Positions 7,927 to 19,972 are shown, counted from the first letter of the stretch. The stretch is DNA of 64,000 nt from Pseudomonas chlororaphis subsp. chlororaphis (GCF_003945765.1 NZ_CP027712.1:6572001-6636000), one strand, 5' to 3'. The notes: a model not told the origin generated them from the letters alone. Program-made: numbers and translations.

Positions 7927-9936
7927 ATGTCCCGACTCAATCCCCGGCAGCAAGAAGCCGTGAACTACGTCGGCGGCCCTCTTTTGGTGCTCGCCGGTGC
8001 TGGCTCCGGCAAGACCAGTGTAATCACGCGCAAGATCGCCCACCTGATCCAGAACTGCGGCATTCGCGCGCAGTACATCGTCGCCATGACCTTCACCAAC
8101 AAGGCCGCGCGGGAGATGAAGGAACGGGTCGGCACCCTGCTGCGCAGTGGCGAGGGCCGCGGCCTGACCGTGTCGACCTTCCACAACCTGGGGCTGAACA
8201 TCATCCGCAAGGAGCATGTGCGGCTGGGCTACAAGCCGGGCTTCTCGATCTTCGACGAGACCGACGTCAAGGCCCTGATGACCGACATCATGCAAAAGGA
8301 ATACTCGGGCGACGACGGCGTCGACGAGATCAAGAACATGATCGGCGCCTGGAAGAACGACCTGATCCTGCCGGCCCAGGCCCTGGAAAACGCGCGCAAC
8401 CCCAAGGAGCAGACCGCGGCCATCGTCTACACCCACTACCAGCGCACGCTCAAGGCGTTCAACGCGGTGGACTTCGACGACCTGATCCTGCTGCCGGTGA
8501 AGCTGTTCGAGGAACACGCCGACATCCTGGAGAAGTGGCAGAACAAGGTGCGCTACCTGCTGGTGGACGAATACCAGGACACCAACGCCAGCCAGTACCT
8601 GCTGGTGAAAATGCTCATCGGCAAGCGCAACCAGTTCACCGTGGTGGGCGACGACGACCAGTCGATCTATGCCTGGCGCGGCGCCCGCCCGGAAAACCTG
8701 ATGCTGCTCAAGGAAGACTACCCGTCCTTGAAGGTGGTGATGCTCGAGCAGAACTACCGCTCCACCAGCCGCATCCTGCGCTGCGCCAACGTGCTGATCT
8801 CCAACAACCCCCACGAGTTCGAGAAACAGCTGTGGAGCGAGATGGGCCATGGCGACGAGATCCGCGTGATCCGCTGCCGCAACGAGGACGCCGAGGCCGA
8901 GCGGGTGGCCATGGAAATCCTCAGCCTGCACCTGCGCACCGACCGGCCCTACAGCGATTTCGCGATCCTCTATCGCGGCAACTACCAGGCCAAGCTGATC
9001 GAGCTGAAGCTGCAGCATCACCAGATCCCCTATCGCCTGTCGGGTGGCAACAGCTTCTTCGGGCGCCAGGAAGTGAAGGACCTGATGGCCTACTTCCGCC
9101 TGATCGTGAACCCGGACGACGACAACGCCTTCCTGCGGGTGATCAACGTGCCGCGCCGGGAAATCGGCTCGACCACCCTGGAAAAGCTCGGCAACTACGC
9201 CACCGAACGCAAGATCTCGATGTACGCCGCCACCGACGAAATCGGCCTGGGCGAGCACCTGGACAGCCGCTTCACCGACCGCCTGGCGCGCTTCAAGCGC
9301 TTCATGGACAAGGTGCGCGAGCAATGCGCCGGCGAAGACCCGATTTCCGCCCTGCGCAGCATGGTCATGGACATCGACTACGAGAACTGGCTGCGCACCA
9401 ACAGCTCCAGCGACAAGGCCGCCGACTACCGCATGGGTAACGTGTGGTTCCTGATCGAAGCGCTGAAGAACACCCTGGAAAAAGACGAAGACGGCGAAAT
9501 GACTGTCGAAGACGCCATCGGCAAACTGGTGTTGCGCGACATGCTGGAGCGTCAGCAGGAAGAGGAAGACGGCGCCGAAGGCGTGCAGATGATGACCCTG
9601 CATGCCTCCAAGGGCCTGGAATTCCCCTATGTGTTCATCATGGGCATGGAGGAGGAAATCCTTCCCCACCGCTCCAGTATCGAAGCCGACACCATCGAGG
9701 AAGAACGCCGCCTGGCCTACGTGGGCATCACCCGCGCGCGCCAGACCCTGGCCTTCACCTTCGCCGCCAAGCGCAAGCAGTACGGTGAAGTCATCGACTG
9801 CGCGCCCAGCCGCTTCCTCGACGAACTGCCGCCGGACGACCTGGCGTGGGAAGGCAACGACGACACCCCGACCGAAGTCAAAGCCGTGCGCGGCAATAAC
9901 GCACTGGCGGATATACGGGCGATGTTAAAGCGCTAG
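7927..9936 (+). CDS. rep: ATP-dependent DNA helicase Rep
   Basis: A 669-residue superfamily 1A 3'-5' helicase. Walker A is AGAGSGKT at residues 23-30, the Walker B/motif II is VDEYQDTN near residue 215, motif III is GDDDQSIYAWRGA, motif IV QNYRST and motif VI VGITRARQ. Rep unwinds DNA ahead of the replisome and helps restart at protein blocks. UvrD would be longer; the length and the ending fit Rep. The N-terminal MSRLNPRQQEAVNYV is that of Rep proteins. Monocistronic, divergent from the phosphodiesterase gene and followed by xpt after 87 bp. Confidence 0.96.
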   Translation: MSRLNPRQQEAVNYVGGPLLVLAGAGSGKTSVITRKIAHLIQNCGIRAQYIVAMTFTNKAAREMKERVGTLLRSGEGRGLTVSTFHNLGLNIIRKEHVRLGYKPGFSIFDETDVKALMTDIMQKEYSGDDGVDEIKNMIGAWKNDLILPAQALENARNPKEQTAAIVYTHYQRTLKAFNAVDFDDLILLPVKLFEEHADILEKWQNKVRYLLVDEYQDTNASQYLLVKMLIGKRNQFTVVGDDDQSIYAWRGARPENLMLLKEDYPSLKVVMLEQNYRSTSRILRCANVLISNNPHEFEKQLWSEMGHGDEIRVIRCRNEDAEAERVAMEILSLHLRTDRPYSDFAILYRGNYQAKLIELKLQHHQIPYRLSGGNSFFGRQEVKDLMAYFRLIVNPDDDNAFLRVINVPRREIGSTTLEKLGNYATERKISMYAATDEIGLGEHLDSRFTDRLARFKRFMDKVREQCAGEDPISALRSMVMDIDYENWLRTNSSSDKAADYRMGNVWFLIEALKNTLEKDEDGEMTVEDAIGKLVLRDMLERQQEEEDGAEGVQMMTLHASKGLEFPYVFIMGMEEEILPHRSSIEADTIEEERRLAYVGITRARQTLAFTFAAKRKQYGEVIDCAPSRFLDELPPDDLAWEGNDDTPTEVKAVRGNNALADIRAMLKR

Positions 9937-10593
<657 letters not shown>

Positions 10594-10609
10594 GAGGCTT
10601 CGCCTCTTG

Positions 10610-10687
10610 ATCGCGGGCAAGCCTCGCTCCTACAGAGACCACCCGCTTCTGTAGGAGCAGCCGGTCGACGCTCGATTGCCCGCGATG
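10610..10687. repeat. REP element pair between convergent xpt and acetyl-CoA hydrolase genes
   Basis: One copy reads right to left at 10610-10635 (ATCGCGGGCAAGCCTCGCTC then CTACAG). The second reads left to right at 10649-10687 with a longer variant stem (GTAGGAGCAGCCGGTCGACG, then a tail ending TTGCCCGCGATG). The opposed copies can fold as a REP doublet. Just before them, 10594-10607 forms a short hairpin (AGAGGCTTCGCCTCT). Confidence 0.85.
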
Positions 10688-10706
10688 ACGCCGCCAGGCG
10701 TCTACC

Positions 10707-12632
<1,926 letters not shown>

Positions 12633-12724
12633 CCGATCCTCCAGAACCTTCCATGAATTTGAGGTTGGACCGAGCTTGCCGGGTCTTTGCTGCAATGAAC
12701 AGTAGCGGCCGAATCGCAGGCATG

Positions 12725-12752
12725 AAAAAAGCCGCTCGTGAGCGGCTTTTTT
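12725..12752 (-). terminator. intrinsic terminator of the cytochrome c5 gene
   Basis: GCCGCTC-GT-GAGCGGC stem at 12731-12746 flanked by six A and six T. On the minus strand it follows the cytochrome gene stop by 15 bp. It is symmetric enough to work both ways. Confidence 0.85.
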
Positions 12753-12767
12753 GCGCAAGATCCGTGC

Positions 12768-13193
12768 TTATTTCAAACCGGACATCTTCTGGATGGCGCC
12801 TTTGAGCTCTTCATCGGAGCAGTCGGCGCAGGTGCCTTTAGGCGGCATCGCGTTGATACCGGTAATGGCCTTGGCCAGGATGCCGTCGAGGCCACCCTGG
12901 TGATCCGCGCGCTCTTTCCAGGCAGCGGCGTCGCCGATTTTCGGCGCGCCCAGCAGGCCGGAGCCGTGGCAAGCATTGCAATGCTTGGCAATCACTTCGT
13001 CTGGAGTCTTCGCACCACCGCCACCGGCGGCAACAGCGACTTCCATCCCCTTGCATTCCTGACCCTGGACGCAGACCTGGCCAACCGGCTCGAGGCGCTT
13101 GGCAATGTCGTCGTTGGTCGCAGCTTGAGCGCTGACAGCCCAGAGGGCCAATACGGTTGCTGGTGCAGCCAGCATTTTCATAATTAGGTTCAC
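12768..13193 (-). CDS. cycB: cytochrome c5 (periplasmic monohaem cytochrome)
   Basis: A 141-residue precursor: a signal peptide to about residue 25 (AVSAQA/ATNDD), then a linker and one class I cytochrome c domain. The haem-binding motif is CNACH and the distal methionine is in INAMPPKG; the CADCSDEE segment near the end provides the extra cysteine pair typical of cytochrome c5. It carries electrons in the periplasm. The start is GTG at 13193 with GAGG 8 bases upstream; an internal ATG four codons later lacks a ribosome site at proper distance. PAO1 has cycB (PA5300) in the same place beside pauR. Confidence 0.88.
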   Translation of the reverse strand: MNLIMKMLAAPATVLALWAVSAQAATNDDIAKRLEPVGQVCVQGQECKGMEVAVAAGGGGAKTPDEVIAKHCNACHGSGLLGAPKIGDAAAWKERADHQGGLDGILAKAITGINAMPPKGTCADCSDEELKGAIQKMSGLK

Positions 13194-13364
13194 GCGTACA
13201 CCCTCAATGGTGGCTAGTCACGCCCACGGCCACGGTTTCGCGGGCGGGCGCAAGTATAGCGGTTAGCCCGCCACTCTGAAACAACCCTAGATTCAAAGGG
13301 GGATTAGAGAGAGGCGAAATGCTGCTTCGGGCACCGCTGCAATCCTTGCAGGACGCCTCTTCTA

Positions 13365-13913
13365 TTAGAAGTTCGCGGGCGTGGCTGCGCTGATTAGTCG
13401 CGCGGGTGCATCGAAAGGATTACGGAAACGGTGCGGCTTGGTGCTTTCGAAATAGTAGCTGTCACCGGCTTCGAGCACGAATGTCTCAAGACCCACCACC
13501 AGCTCCAGGCGTCCTTCCACGAGAATCCCGGTTTCCTCGCCTTCATGGGTGAGCATCTCTTCACCGGTATCGGCGCCCGGCGGATAGATCTCGTTGAGAA
13601 AAGCGATCGCCCGGCTCGGATGCGCCCGCCCCACCAGCTTCATGGTCACCGCGCCATCGGAAATATCGATCAACTCGTTGGCTTTGTAGACGATCTGGGT
13701 GGGTTTTTCCTGGAGGATTTCTTCCGAGAAAAACTCGACCATCGACATGGGAATGCCGCCAAGAACCTTTCTCAGCGAACTGATCGAGGGGCTGACGCTG
13801 TTCTTCTCGATCATCGAAATGGTGCTGTTGGTGACGCCCGCGCGCTTGGCGAGTTCACGCTGGGAAAGGCCTTTGAGTTTACGGATGGATTGCAGTCGTT
13901 CACCGACGTCCAA
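13365..13913 (-). CDS. pauR: PauR-type regulator of polyamine catabolism (HTH-cupin)
   Basis: A 182-residue protein with an XRE-type helix-turn-helix at about residues 6-62 (LKGLSQRELAKRAGVTNSTI) and a C-terminal cupin at about 105-175. The cupin holds the ligand; in PauR this is thought to be a polyamine such as putrescine or cadaverine, relieving repression of the pau (gamma-glutamylpolyamine) genes. The start is TTG at 13913, supported by GGAGG 8 bases upstream. Position between cycB and dadX matches PAO1 PA5301. Related targets in this window would be the puuB-like oxidoreductase and kauB. Confidence 0.88.
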   Translation of the reverse strand: MDVGERLQSIRKLKGLSQRELAKRAGVTNSTISMIEKNSVSPSISSLRKVLGGIPMSMVEFFSEEILQEKPTQIVYKANELIDISDGAVTMKLVGRAHPSRAIAFLNEIYPPGADTGEEMLTHEGEETGILVEGRLELVVGLETFVLEAGDSYYFESTKPHRFRNPFDAPARLISAATPANF

Positions 13914-14041
13914 TGCGGCAGCCTCCTAGGGATCAGGCGTTGTTGTAGTTGAGCGTTATCATGGCGATAGCGTTCAGTATTTACAACACTTGGGCCCCAA
14001 TCCCAGGGGGCAAGGCGACTTTCGGCAATGCGCTGTGCCGC

Positions 14042-15118
14042 TCAGTCCCCGGAATAGACGCGTGGCACCCGGCGCAGGTTGCAGAACAGCTGGTAAGGAA
14101 TGGTATCGGCGGCGGCCGCCAGCTCGCTGGCAAGGATGTTCTTGCCCCACAGCTCGACGGTAGAACCCAGCCCGGCCTCTGGCACGTCGGTCAGGTCGAT
14201 GCACAGCATGTCCATGGAAACCCGGCCGAGCAGCTGGGTACGCTGTCCCGCCACCAGCACTGGCGCACCGGTCGGCGCATGCCGCGGATAACCGTCGGCG
14301 TACCCCATGGCCACCACGCCGATCCGCATCGGCCGTGGTGTGACGAATTTGGCGCCGTACCCCACCGGCTCGCCGGCCGGCAGTTCGCGCACGCAGATCA
14401 CCTTCGACTCCAGGGTCATTACCGGTTGCAGGCGCGCGGCCAGTGGATGCGGTTCTTCGAACGGGGTCGAGCCATACAGCATGATGCCGGGGCGCACCCA
14501 GTCGCTGGGGATGTGCGGCCAGCCGAGCACGGCCGGCGAGTTGCGCAGGCTGATCTCGGCGGACAAGCCCTGGCGCGCCGCCTCGAACACCGCGACCTGC
14601 TCGTCGCTGCTGCTGCAGCTGAGCTCGTCGGCGCGGGCGAAGTGGCTCATCAATACGATCTTCGCCACCTTGCCGCTGGCCAGCAGCCGCTGATAGGCCG
14701 GCTGGTAATCCTTGGGATGCAGGCCGACGCGGTGCATGCCCGAATCCAGCTTGAGCCATACCGTCAACGGCTTGGCGACGGTGGCCTGCTCGATGGCCTC
14801 CAGCTGCCACAGCGAATGCACCACGCACCAGAAATCATGTTCGACGATCAGGTCCAGCTCATCGGCCTCGAAAAAACCTTCAAGCAGCAATATCGGCGCA
14901 CGAATCCCCGCCGCACGCAGCTCCAGGGCTTCTTCGATACAGGCCACGGCAAAGCCGTCGGCCTCGGCTTCCAGCGCCTGGGCACAGCGCACCGCGCCAT
15001 GGCCATAGGCATCGGCCTTGATCACCGCGAGCGCACGGGCGCCCGGCGAGGCTTCGCGGGCCAGTTGGTAGTTGTGACGCAGGGCTTGAAGATCGATCAG
15101 GGCACGGGCAGGACGCAT
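14042..15118 (-). CDS. dadX: catabolic alanine racemase
   Basis: A 358-residue fold-type III PLP enzyme. Lys34 in [10 protein letters not shown] forms the Schiff base, and the C-terminal tyrosine segment VGYGAKF and the MDMLCIDLT strand are present. It interconverts L- and D-alanine so that DadA can oxidise the D form. It lies downstream of ridA-like and dadA on the same strand (91 bp after the RidA gene), so it probably belongs to the Lrp-activated dad operon. The catabolic rather than biosynthetic (alr) isozyme is inferred from this context. Confidence 0.95.
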   Translation of the reverse strand: MRPARALIDLQALRHNYQLAREASPGARALAVIKADAYGHGAVRCAQALEAEADGFAVACIEEALELRAAGIRAPILLLEGFFEADELDLIVEHDFWCVVHSLWQLEAIEQATVAKPLTVWLKLDSGMHRVGLHPKDYQPAYQRLLASGKVAKIVLMSHFARADELSCSSSDEQVAVFEAARQGLSAEISLRNSPAVLGWPHIPSDWVRPGIMLYGSTPFEEPHPLAARLQPVMTLESKVICVRELPAGEPVGYGAKFVTPRPMRIGVVAMGYADGYPRHAPTGAPVLVAGQRTQLLGRVSMDMLCIDLTDVPEAGLGSTVELWGKNILASELAAAADTIPYQLFCNLRRVPRVYSGD

Positions 15119-15209
15119 GGCGGCAGACTTCTAGGCGGTCATGTGGGAAGAAAAAACCGGCGTCGGCCGATAGCGTTAACCACCAGTGGCACCGGGAGAG
15201 GGATCTTGC

Positions 15210-15563
15210 TTAAGGCAGAGCGGCCACGACAGACAGCTCGACCAGGATTTCCGGTTCGCAGAGCTTGGCCTCAACGGTTGCGCGGGCCGGGGCGACGCCT
15301 TTTGGCAGCCACTGGTCCCATACGCTGTTCATCCCGGCGAAGTGTGCATCGATGTCCTTCAGGTAGATGGTCACCGACAGCAGGCGCGACTTGTCGGTGC
15401 CGGCCAGGTCCAGCAAACGCTCGATGTTGGCGAGGGTTTCACGGGTCTGCTGCTCAATCCCCGCGTTCAGGTCGTCGCCGACTTGCCCGGCCAGATACAC
15501 GGTACCGCTGTGGACAACGATCTGGCTCATGCGCTCATTGGTGAGCTGGCGCTGGATTGACAT
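15210..15563 (-). CDS. RidA-family protein of the dad operon
   Basis: A 117-residue single-domain YjgF/YER057c/UK114 protein. The start has GGAG 9 bases upstream, and the gene overlaps the end of dadA by 29 bp, so the two are translationally linked. RidA proteins hydrolyse reactive imines or enamines. Next to a D-amino acid dehydrogenase, whose product is an imino acid, it probably speeds release of the keto acid and ammonia. The expected arginine of active RidA members lies in [10 protein letters not shown]. It differs clearly from the second RidA (41359-41739) in the window. Confidence 0.9.
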   Translation of the reverse strand: MSIQRQLTNERMSQIVVHSGTVYLAGQVGDDLNAGIEQQTRETLANIERLLDLAGTDKSRLLSVTIYLKDIDAHFAGMNSVWDQWLPKGVAPARATVEAKLCEPEILVELSVVAALP

Positions 15564-16836
15564 GTTTTGCAGGCTCCTGAGGATTACCGTAACGAGAAAT
15601 ATCGAGACCTTCGGCGCTGATCTGCGGCTTTTTCTTCGCCATCAGATCGGCCAGCAGACGACCGGAACCACAGGCCATGGTCCAGCCAAGCGTGCCATGG
15701 CCAGTGTTCAAGAACAGGTTGCGCATGGGCGTGGCGCCGACGATCGGCGTGCCGTCCGGGGTGGTGGGACGCAGGCCGGTCCAGAAACTGGCCTGAGACA
15801 GATCACCGCCCTGAGGATAAAGATCGTTGACGATCATCTCCAGCGTTTCGCGCCGACGCGGGTTCAGCGAGAGGTCAAAACCGGCGATTTCCGCCATGCC
15901 GCCAACGCGAATACGGTTGTCGAAACGGGTGATCGCCACCTTGTAGGTTTCGTCGAGAATGGTCGAAGTCGGGGCCATGGCCGGGTTGGTGATCGGCACG
16001 GTCAGCGAGTAACCCTTGAGCGGATACACCGGGGCCTTGATGCCCAGCGGCTTGAGCAGTTGCGGCGAGTAGCTGCCCAGGGCCAGCACGTAGCGGTCGG
16101 CGGTTTCCAGCTTGCCGTCGATCCAGACGCCGTTGATGCGGTCGCCAGCGAAATCCAGGCGCTGGATGTCCTGGTCGAAGCGGAACTCCACACCCAGCTT
16201 GGTGCACATTTGCGCCAGGCGCGTGGTGAACATCTGGCAGTCGCCAGTCTGGTCGTTCGGCAAGCGCAGGGCGCCGGCCAGGATGTCGGTCACGCTGGCC
16301 AGGGCCGGCTCGACGCGGGCGATGCCCTCGCGGTCCAGCAGCTCGAAAGGCACGCCGGACTCCTTGAGCACGGCGATATCCTTGGCCGCGCCATCCAGTT
16401 GCGCCTGGGTGCGGAACAGCTGGGTGGTCCCCAGGCTGCGGCCTTCATAGGCGATGCCGGTTTCCGCGCGCAGTTCGTCGAGGCAGTCGCGGCTGTACTC
16501 GGACAGGCGGACCATGCGCTCCTTGTTCACCGCATAGCGGGCCGCGGTGCAGTTGCGCAGCATCTGCGCCATCCACAGGTATTGATCGATGTCGGCGGTG
16601 GCCTTGATCGCCAGCGGCGCGTGACGCTGCAGCAACCACTTGATGGCCTTGAGCGGCACGCCCGGCGCGGCCCAGGGCGAGGCATAACCCGGCGAAACCT
16701 GGCCGGCGTTGGCGAAGCTGGTTTCCATGGCAACGGCCGGCTGACGGTCGACGACGGTCACTTCGAAACCGGCACGGGCCAGATAGTAGGCACTGGTGGT
16801 ACCGATCACGCCGCTACCCAAGACCAGAACGCGCAT
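15535..16836 (-). CDS. dadA: D-amino acid dehydrogenase small subunit
   Basis: A 433-residue FAD enzyme of the DAO family. The dinucleotide-binding motif is at the extreme N-terminus ([18 protein letters not shown]), and the C-terminal [18 protein letters not shown] closes the FAD site. It oxidises D-alanine and other D-amino acids to keto acids, passing electrons to the respiratory chain at the inner membrane. ATG at 16836 is chosen over one at 16842 because GAGGGAT lies at a proper distance from it and DadA proteins begin MRVLVLGSG. It is the first gene of the dadA-ridA-dadX set, divergent from lrp. Confidence 0.96.
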   Translation of the reverse strand: MRVLVLGSGVIGTTSAYYLARAGFEVTVVDRQPAVAMETSFANAGQVSPGYASPWAAPGVPLKAIKWLLQRHAPLAIKATADIDQYLWMAQMLRNCTAARYAVNKERMVRLSEYSRDCLDELRAETGIAYEGRSLGTTQLFRTQAQLDGAAKDIAVLKESGVPFELLDREGIARVEPALASVTDILAGALRLPNDQTGDCQMFTTRLAQMCTKLGVEFRFDQDIQRLDFAGDRINGVWIDGKLETADRYVLALGSYSPQLLKPLGIKAPVYPLKGYSLTVPITNPAMAPTSTILDETYKVAITRFDNRIRVGGMAEIAGFDLSLNPRRRETLEMIVNDLYPQGGDLSQASFWTGLRPTTPDGTPIVGATPMRNLFLNTGHGTLGWTMACGSGRLLADLMAKKKPQISAEGLDISRYGNPQEPAKHVNPAPAHQ

Positions 16837-16896
16837 TTTCATATCCCTCATCGCGGATAACCGCTGACGTTTGTTATTCAGAGCGAAGATGCGCGC

Positions 16897-16960
16897 AGTA
16901 TAAAAAGCAACGGCCAGTGCTTTTCACTATATAAACGCCTATATTTGGCGAGAATTCTCG
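16897..16960. promoter_or_regulatory. dadA-lrp divergent control region
   Basis: The 156-bp gap between the two starts is A+T-rich. On the minus strand TATACT (16902-16897) is a good -10 for dadA, with no clear -35, as expected for an activated promoter. A perfect 12-bp palindrome, CGAGAATTCTCG, lies at 16949-16960, 33 bp before the lrp start, and could be an Lrp site. P. aeruginosa dadA is known to be activated by its Lrp (DadR) with L-alanine; the site assignment is inference. Confidence 0.45.
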
Positions 16961-16992
16961 GCAAAAACCCTTTTCACGGAGGCGCATCCCCT

Positions 16993-17481
16993 ATGCGTAC
17001 CAACCACCAGACAAAGCGTGAGCTGGACAAGATAGATCGCAATATCCTGCGCATCCTGCAGGCCGATGGGCGCATCTCCTTTACCGAGCTGGGGGAAAAG
17101 GTCGGGCTGTCGACCACGCCATGCACCGAGCGGGTCCGCCGCCTGGAGCGCGAAGGCATCATCATGGGCTACAACGCCCGGCTCAACCCGCAGCACCTCA
17201 AGGGTAGCCTGCTGGTGTTCGTCGAAATCAGCCTGGACTACAAGTCCGGCGACACCTTCGAGGAGTTCCGCCGCGCCGTGCTGAAACTGCCGCACGTACT
17301 GGAATGCCACCTGGTGTCGGGGGACTTCGACTACCTGGTGAAGGCGCGGATTTCCGAAATGGCCTCGTACCGCAAACTGCTGGGCGACATCCTGCTCAAG
17401 CTGCCCCACGTGCGCGAATCCAAGAGCTATATCGTGATGGAAGAGGTGAAAGAGAGCCTGAGCCTGCCGATTCCGGATTGA
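16993..17481 (+). CDS. lrp: leucine-responsive regulatory protein / DadR
   Basis: A 162-residue Lrp/AsnC regulator with an N-terminal helix-turn-helix (about residues 15-65, LGEKVGLSTTPCTERVRRLE) and a C-terminal RAM effector domain (SGDFDYLVKARISEM). The start at 16993 is preferred over one 16 codons upstream: GGAGG lies about 10 bases before it, and the family N-terminus fits. Divergent from dadA, it is the equivalent of PAO1 PA5308, which activates dadAX in response to alanine. Confidence 0.93.
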   Translation: MRTNHQTKRELDKIDRNILRILQADGRISFTELGEKVGLSTTPCTERVRRLEREGIIMGYNARLNPQHLKGSLLVFVEISLDYKSGDTFEEFRRAVLKLPHVLECHLVSGDFDYLVKARISEMASYRKLLGDILLKLPHVRESKSYIVMEEVKESLSLPIPD

Positions 17482-17513
17482 TTACAACGGGCCGGGACCA
17501 GTGTTGTCAGGGT

Positions 17514-17597
17514 AATCGCTACGCGGGCAATCGAGCGTCGACCGGCCGCTCCTACGGGACCTGTGCAACCTGTAGGAGCGAGGCTTGCCCGCGATGG
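17514..17597. repeat. REP element pair between convergent lrp and YkgJ-family genes
   Basis: A right-to-left variant at 17514-17557 (ACGCGGGCAATCGAGCGTCG followed by ACCGGCCGCTCCTACGG) faces a left-to-right copy at 17571-17597 (GTAGGAGCGAGGCTTGCCCG followed by CGATGG). The first variant shares its longer central stem with the second copy at 10649-10687. Confidence 0.85.
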
Positions 17598-17604
17598 CTT
17601 TGGG

Positions 17605-17958
17605 TCAGACCAGCACCTGCCGGGTGCTCGCCATGTATTCATGGATCTGCTTCTCCACCCGCGGGTGGATCAGCTCCACCGGGCGCCGGCCATTGGGGCA
17701 TGGCAGGCTCGGCGTGGTGCCGAACAGGCGACAGATCAGCGGCCGCTCGTCATACACCGTGCAACCATTGGGCCCCAGGTGCACACAGTTCAGCTCTTCC
17801 ATCGCCGCGTCCTGCTCGGCCCGGGTCTTGCGCGGCAGGCGCGACATCTCTTCGGTCGAAGTAGTGACCGGACCACAGCAGTCGTGACAGCCGGGCACGC
17901 ACTCGAAAGAGGGGATCTGCTGTCGGAGCGTGCGGATTTTCTGGCTGTTGCAGCTCAT
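17605..17958 (-). CDS. YkgJ-family cysteine cluster protein
   Basis: A 117-residue protein with a CxxGCxxCCG-like cluster (CVPGCHDCCG) and a further CTVYDERPLICRLFG segment, the signature of the YkgJ/UPF0153 metal-binding family, whose cysteines probably hold an Fe-S cluster or zinc. The function of the family is not known. ATG at 17958 (MSCNSQKIR) is chosen because family members begin there; an upstream ATG adds 22 unrelated residues. The gene is divergent from the puuB-like gene. Confidence 0.82.
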   Translation of the reverse strand: MSCNSQKIRTLRQQIPSFECVPGCHDCCGPVTTSTEEMSRLPRKTRAEQDAAMEELNCVHLGPNGCTVYDERPLICRLFGTTPSLPCPNGRRPVELIHPRVEKQIHEYMASTRQVLV

Positions 17959-18106
17959 CGAAGCGTTTACCGGGAGTCTGGAGAGGCCGCGATTTTGCCC
18001 TAAAAGCCTTGTGGCAGACAGCACTGGCCGACCAATGTTGCCGCGCCGGAAAGGTCCGGCTTATGCTCCGTCAAATTTTCCAAACACACGAATCAGGATG
18101 ATCCAC

Positions 18107-19420
18107 ATGAACACCCGTGTTCAGCCGTCGGGGCCAGGCCATCCGCACCCCGCCTCCTACTACGCCGCCAGCAGCCTGCCCCAGCCCGATTATCCGGCGC
18201 TGGCCGGCGAGCATCAGGCGGACGTATGCGTGGTCGGCGGCGGCTTCTCCGGGCTCAACACCGCGATCGAGCTGGCCGAGCGCGGGCTCAGCGTCATTCT
18301 GCTGGAAGCGCGCAAGATCGGCTGGGGCGCCAGCGGGCGCAACGGCGGGCAACTGATTCGCGGAGTGGGTCACGGCCTCGAGCAGTTCGCCTCAATAATC
18401 GGCGAAGACGGCGTACGCCAGATGAAACTGATGGGCCTGGAAGCGGTGGAAATCGTCCGCCAGCGTATCGAGCGTTTCCAGATTCCCTGCGACCTGACCT
18501 GGGGTTATTGCGACCTGGCCAACAAACCGCGCGACCTCGAAGGTTTCGCCGAAGACGCCCAGGAGCTGCGCGACCTGGGCTATCGCCATGCAACCCGCCT
18601 GCTGCAAGCCCATGAGATGCACAGTGTGGTGGGTTCCGACCGTTACGTCGGCGGCCTGATCGACATGGGCTCGGGGCACCTGCACCCGCTGAACCTGGCC
18701 CTGGGCGAAGCCGCGGTCGCGCAGCAACTGGGCGTGCGCCTGTTCGAACACTCGGCCGTGACCCGCATCGATTACGGGCCGCAGGTCAAAGTCCATACCG
18801 CCCAGGGCTCGGTGCGCGCCCGCACCCTGGTGCTGGGCTGCAACGCCTACCTCAACGATCTCAACCCGCATCTGGGTGGCAAGGTGCTGCCCGCCGGCAG
18901 TTACATCATCGCCACCGAACCCTTGAGCGAAGAGCTGGCCCACGCCCTGTTGCCGCAGAACATGGCGGTCTGCGACCAGCGGGTGGCCCTGGACTATTAC
19001 CGCCTTTCGGCTGATCGACGCTTGCTGTTCGGCGGCGCCTGCCACTATTCCGGCCGCGACCCGCGGGACATTGCCGCTTATATGCGGCCGAAGATGCTGC
19101 AGGTGTTCCCGCAACTGGCGGCGGTGAAGATCGACTATCAATGGGGCGGCATGATCGGCATCGGCGCCAACCGCCTGCCGCAGATCGGCCGCCTAAAAGA
19201 CCAACCCAATGTGTATTACGCCCAGGCCTACTCGGGCCACGGCGTGAATGCCACGCACCTGGCCGGCAAGTTGCTGGCCGAAGCCATCAGCGGCCAGCAG
19301 GGCGGTGGTTTCGATCTGTTCGCCCAGGTCCCGCACATCACCTTCCCGGGCGGCAAGCACCTGCGTTCGCCGCTGCTGGCGCTGGGGATGCTCTGGCATC
19401 GGTTGAAAGAACTGGTCTGA
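18107..19420 (+). CDS. puuB: gamma-glutamylputrescine oxidoreductase-like FAD enzyme
   Basis: A 437-residue DAO-family flavoprotein. The FAD motif is VCVVGGGFSGLNTAIELAE at about residues 40-58, followed by GWGASGRNGGQL, typical of PuuB/PauB, and the C-terminal YYAQAYSGHGVNATHLAGK. It oxidises gamma-glutamylated polyamines to the aldehyde, the step before a KauB/PuuC-type dehydrogenase. ATG at 18107 has AGGA 9 bases upstream. It is the probable counterpart of PAO1 PA5309 (a PauB paralogue), near lrp and kauB. Exact substrate among putrescine, cadaverine and diaminopropane is open. Confidence 0.88.
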   Translation: MNTRVQPSGPGHPHPASYYAASSLPQPDYPALAGEHQADVCVVGGGFSGLNTAIELAERGLSVILLEARKIGWGASGRNGGQLIRGVGHGLEQFASIIGEDGVRQMKLMGLEAVEIVRQRIERFQIPCDLTWGYCDLANKPRDLEGFAEDAQELRDLGYRHATRLLQAHEMHSVVGSDRYVGGLIDMGSGHLHPLNLALGEAAVAQQLGVRLFEHSAVTRIDYGPQVKVHTAQGSVRARTLVLGCNAYLNDLNPHLGGKVLPAGSYIIATEPLSEELAHALLPQNMAVCDQRVALDYYRLSADRRLLFGGACHYSGRDPRDIAAYMRPKMLQVFPQLAAVKIDYQWGGMIGIGANRLPQIGRLKDQPNVYYAQAYSGHGVNATHLAGKLLAEAISGQQGGGFDLFAQVPHITFPGGKHLRSPLLALGMLWHRLKELV

Positions 19421-19451
19421 AGGCATTTGTAGCCGCCACACGACAGGCATG

Positions 19452-19488
19452 AAAAGGCCGCATCCGGGGAAATCGGATGCGGCCTTTT
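19452..19488. terminator. bidirectional terminator between puuB and the DUF1127 gene
   Basis: A perfect 15-bp stem (AAAAGGCCGCATCCG at 19452-19466 and its complement at 19474-19488) with A and T tracts on either side, so it can end transcription from both convergent genes. Confidence 0.85.
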
Positions 19489-19546
19489 GCGGTCGCTGCG
19501 CAACCGATCGCAGGCTGCGTCAGCGGCTACCGATCAGCAAGGGCCT

Positions 19547-19792
19547 TCAAAGCCGCCAGAACGGCTTGAGTCCTTCCTGCCGGGCCTGTTCGCGACTCAG
19601 GCCGATATCGCGCAACTGTTCGGTGGTCAGCTCAAGCAGCGCCTTGCGTGTACGCAGTCGGTGCCAGTACAGGCCCCAGAGACCGAGGCCGGACGGCGCA
19701 TTGTGGACGGACGTCGCCCCTGCTGCCCGCTCCTGCCCAGCCGCCAGTTCCTGACTGTGTAACGACAGACGCACATCGCTCAAGCCGTTCAT
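19547..19792 (-). CDS. DUF1127 family small protein
   Basis: An 81-residue protein whose C-terminal half carries the DUF1127 pattern: arginine-rich RLRTRKALLELT, then LRDIGLSREQARQEG and the KPFWR end. Small DUF1127 proteins in proteobacteria are RNA-binding or phosphate/envelope-stress linked in a few species; here the role is unknown. It is divergent from the MocR-type regulator gene (180 bp between starts). Confidence 0.8.
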   Translation of the reverse strand: MNGLSDVRLSLHSQELAAGQERAAGATSVHNAPSGLGLWGLYWHRLRTRKALLELTTEQLRDIGLSREQARQEGLKPFWRL

Positions 19793-19972
19793 TTTTGCTG
19801 CTCCTGTTTACTTGGGTCGCTATGAGCAGACATCATGCGCGGGAGCCAAAAACCATTACAGATTCAAAGCACCGCTATTATCTCCATACAGAATTTCCCC
19901 TATCCGGGCTGAATCCTGTAATTTTGCGCCATCTGTACTGGTTACCCGATTCAATCACCCCGAGGCTGCGCC

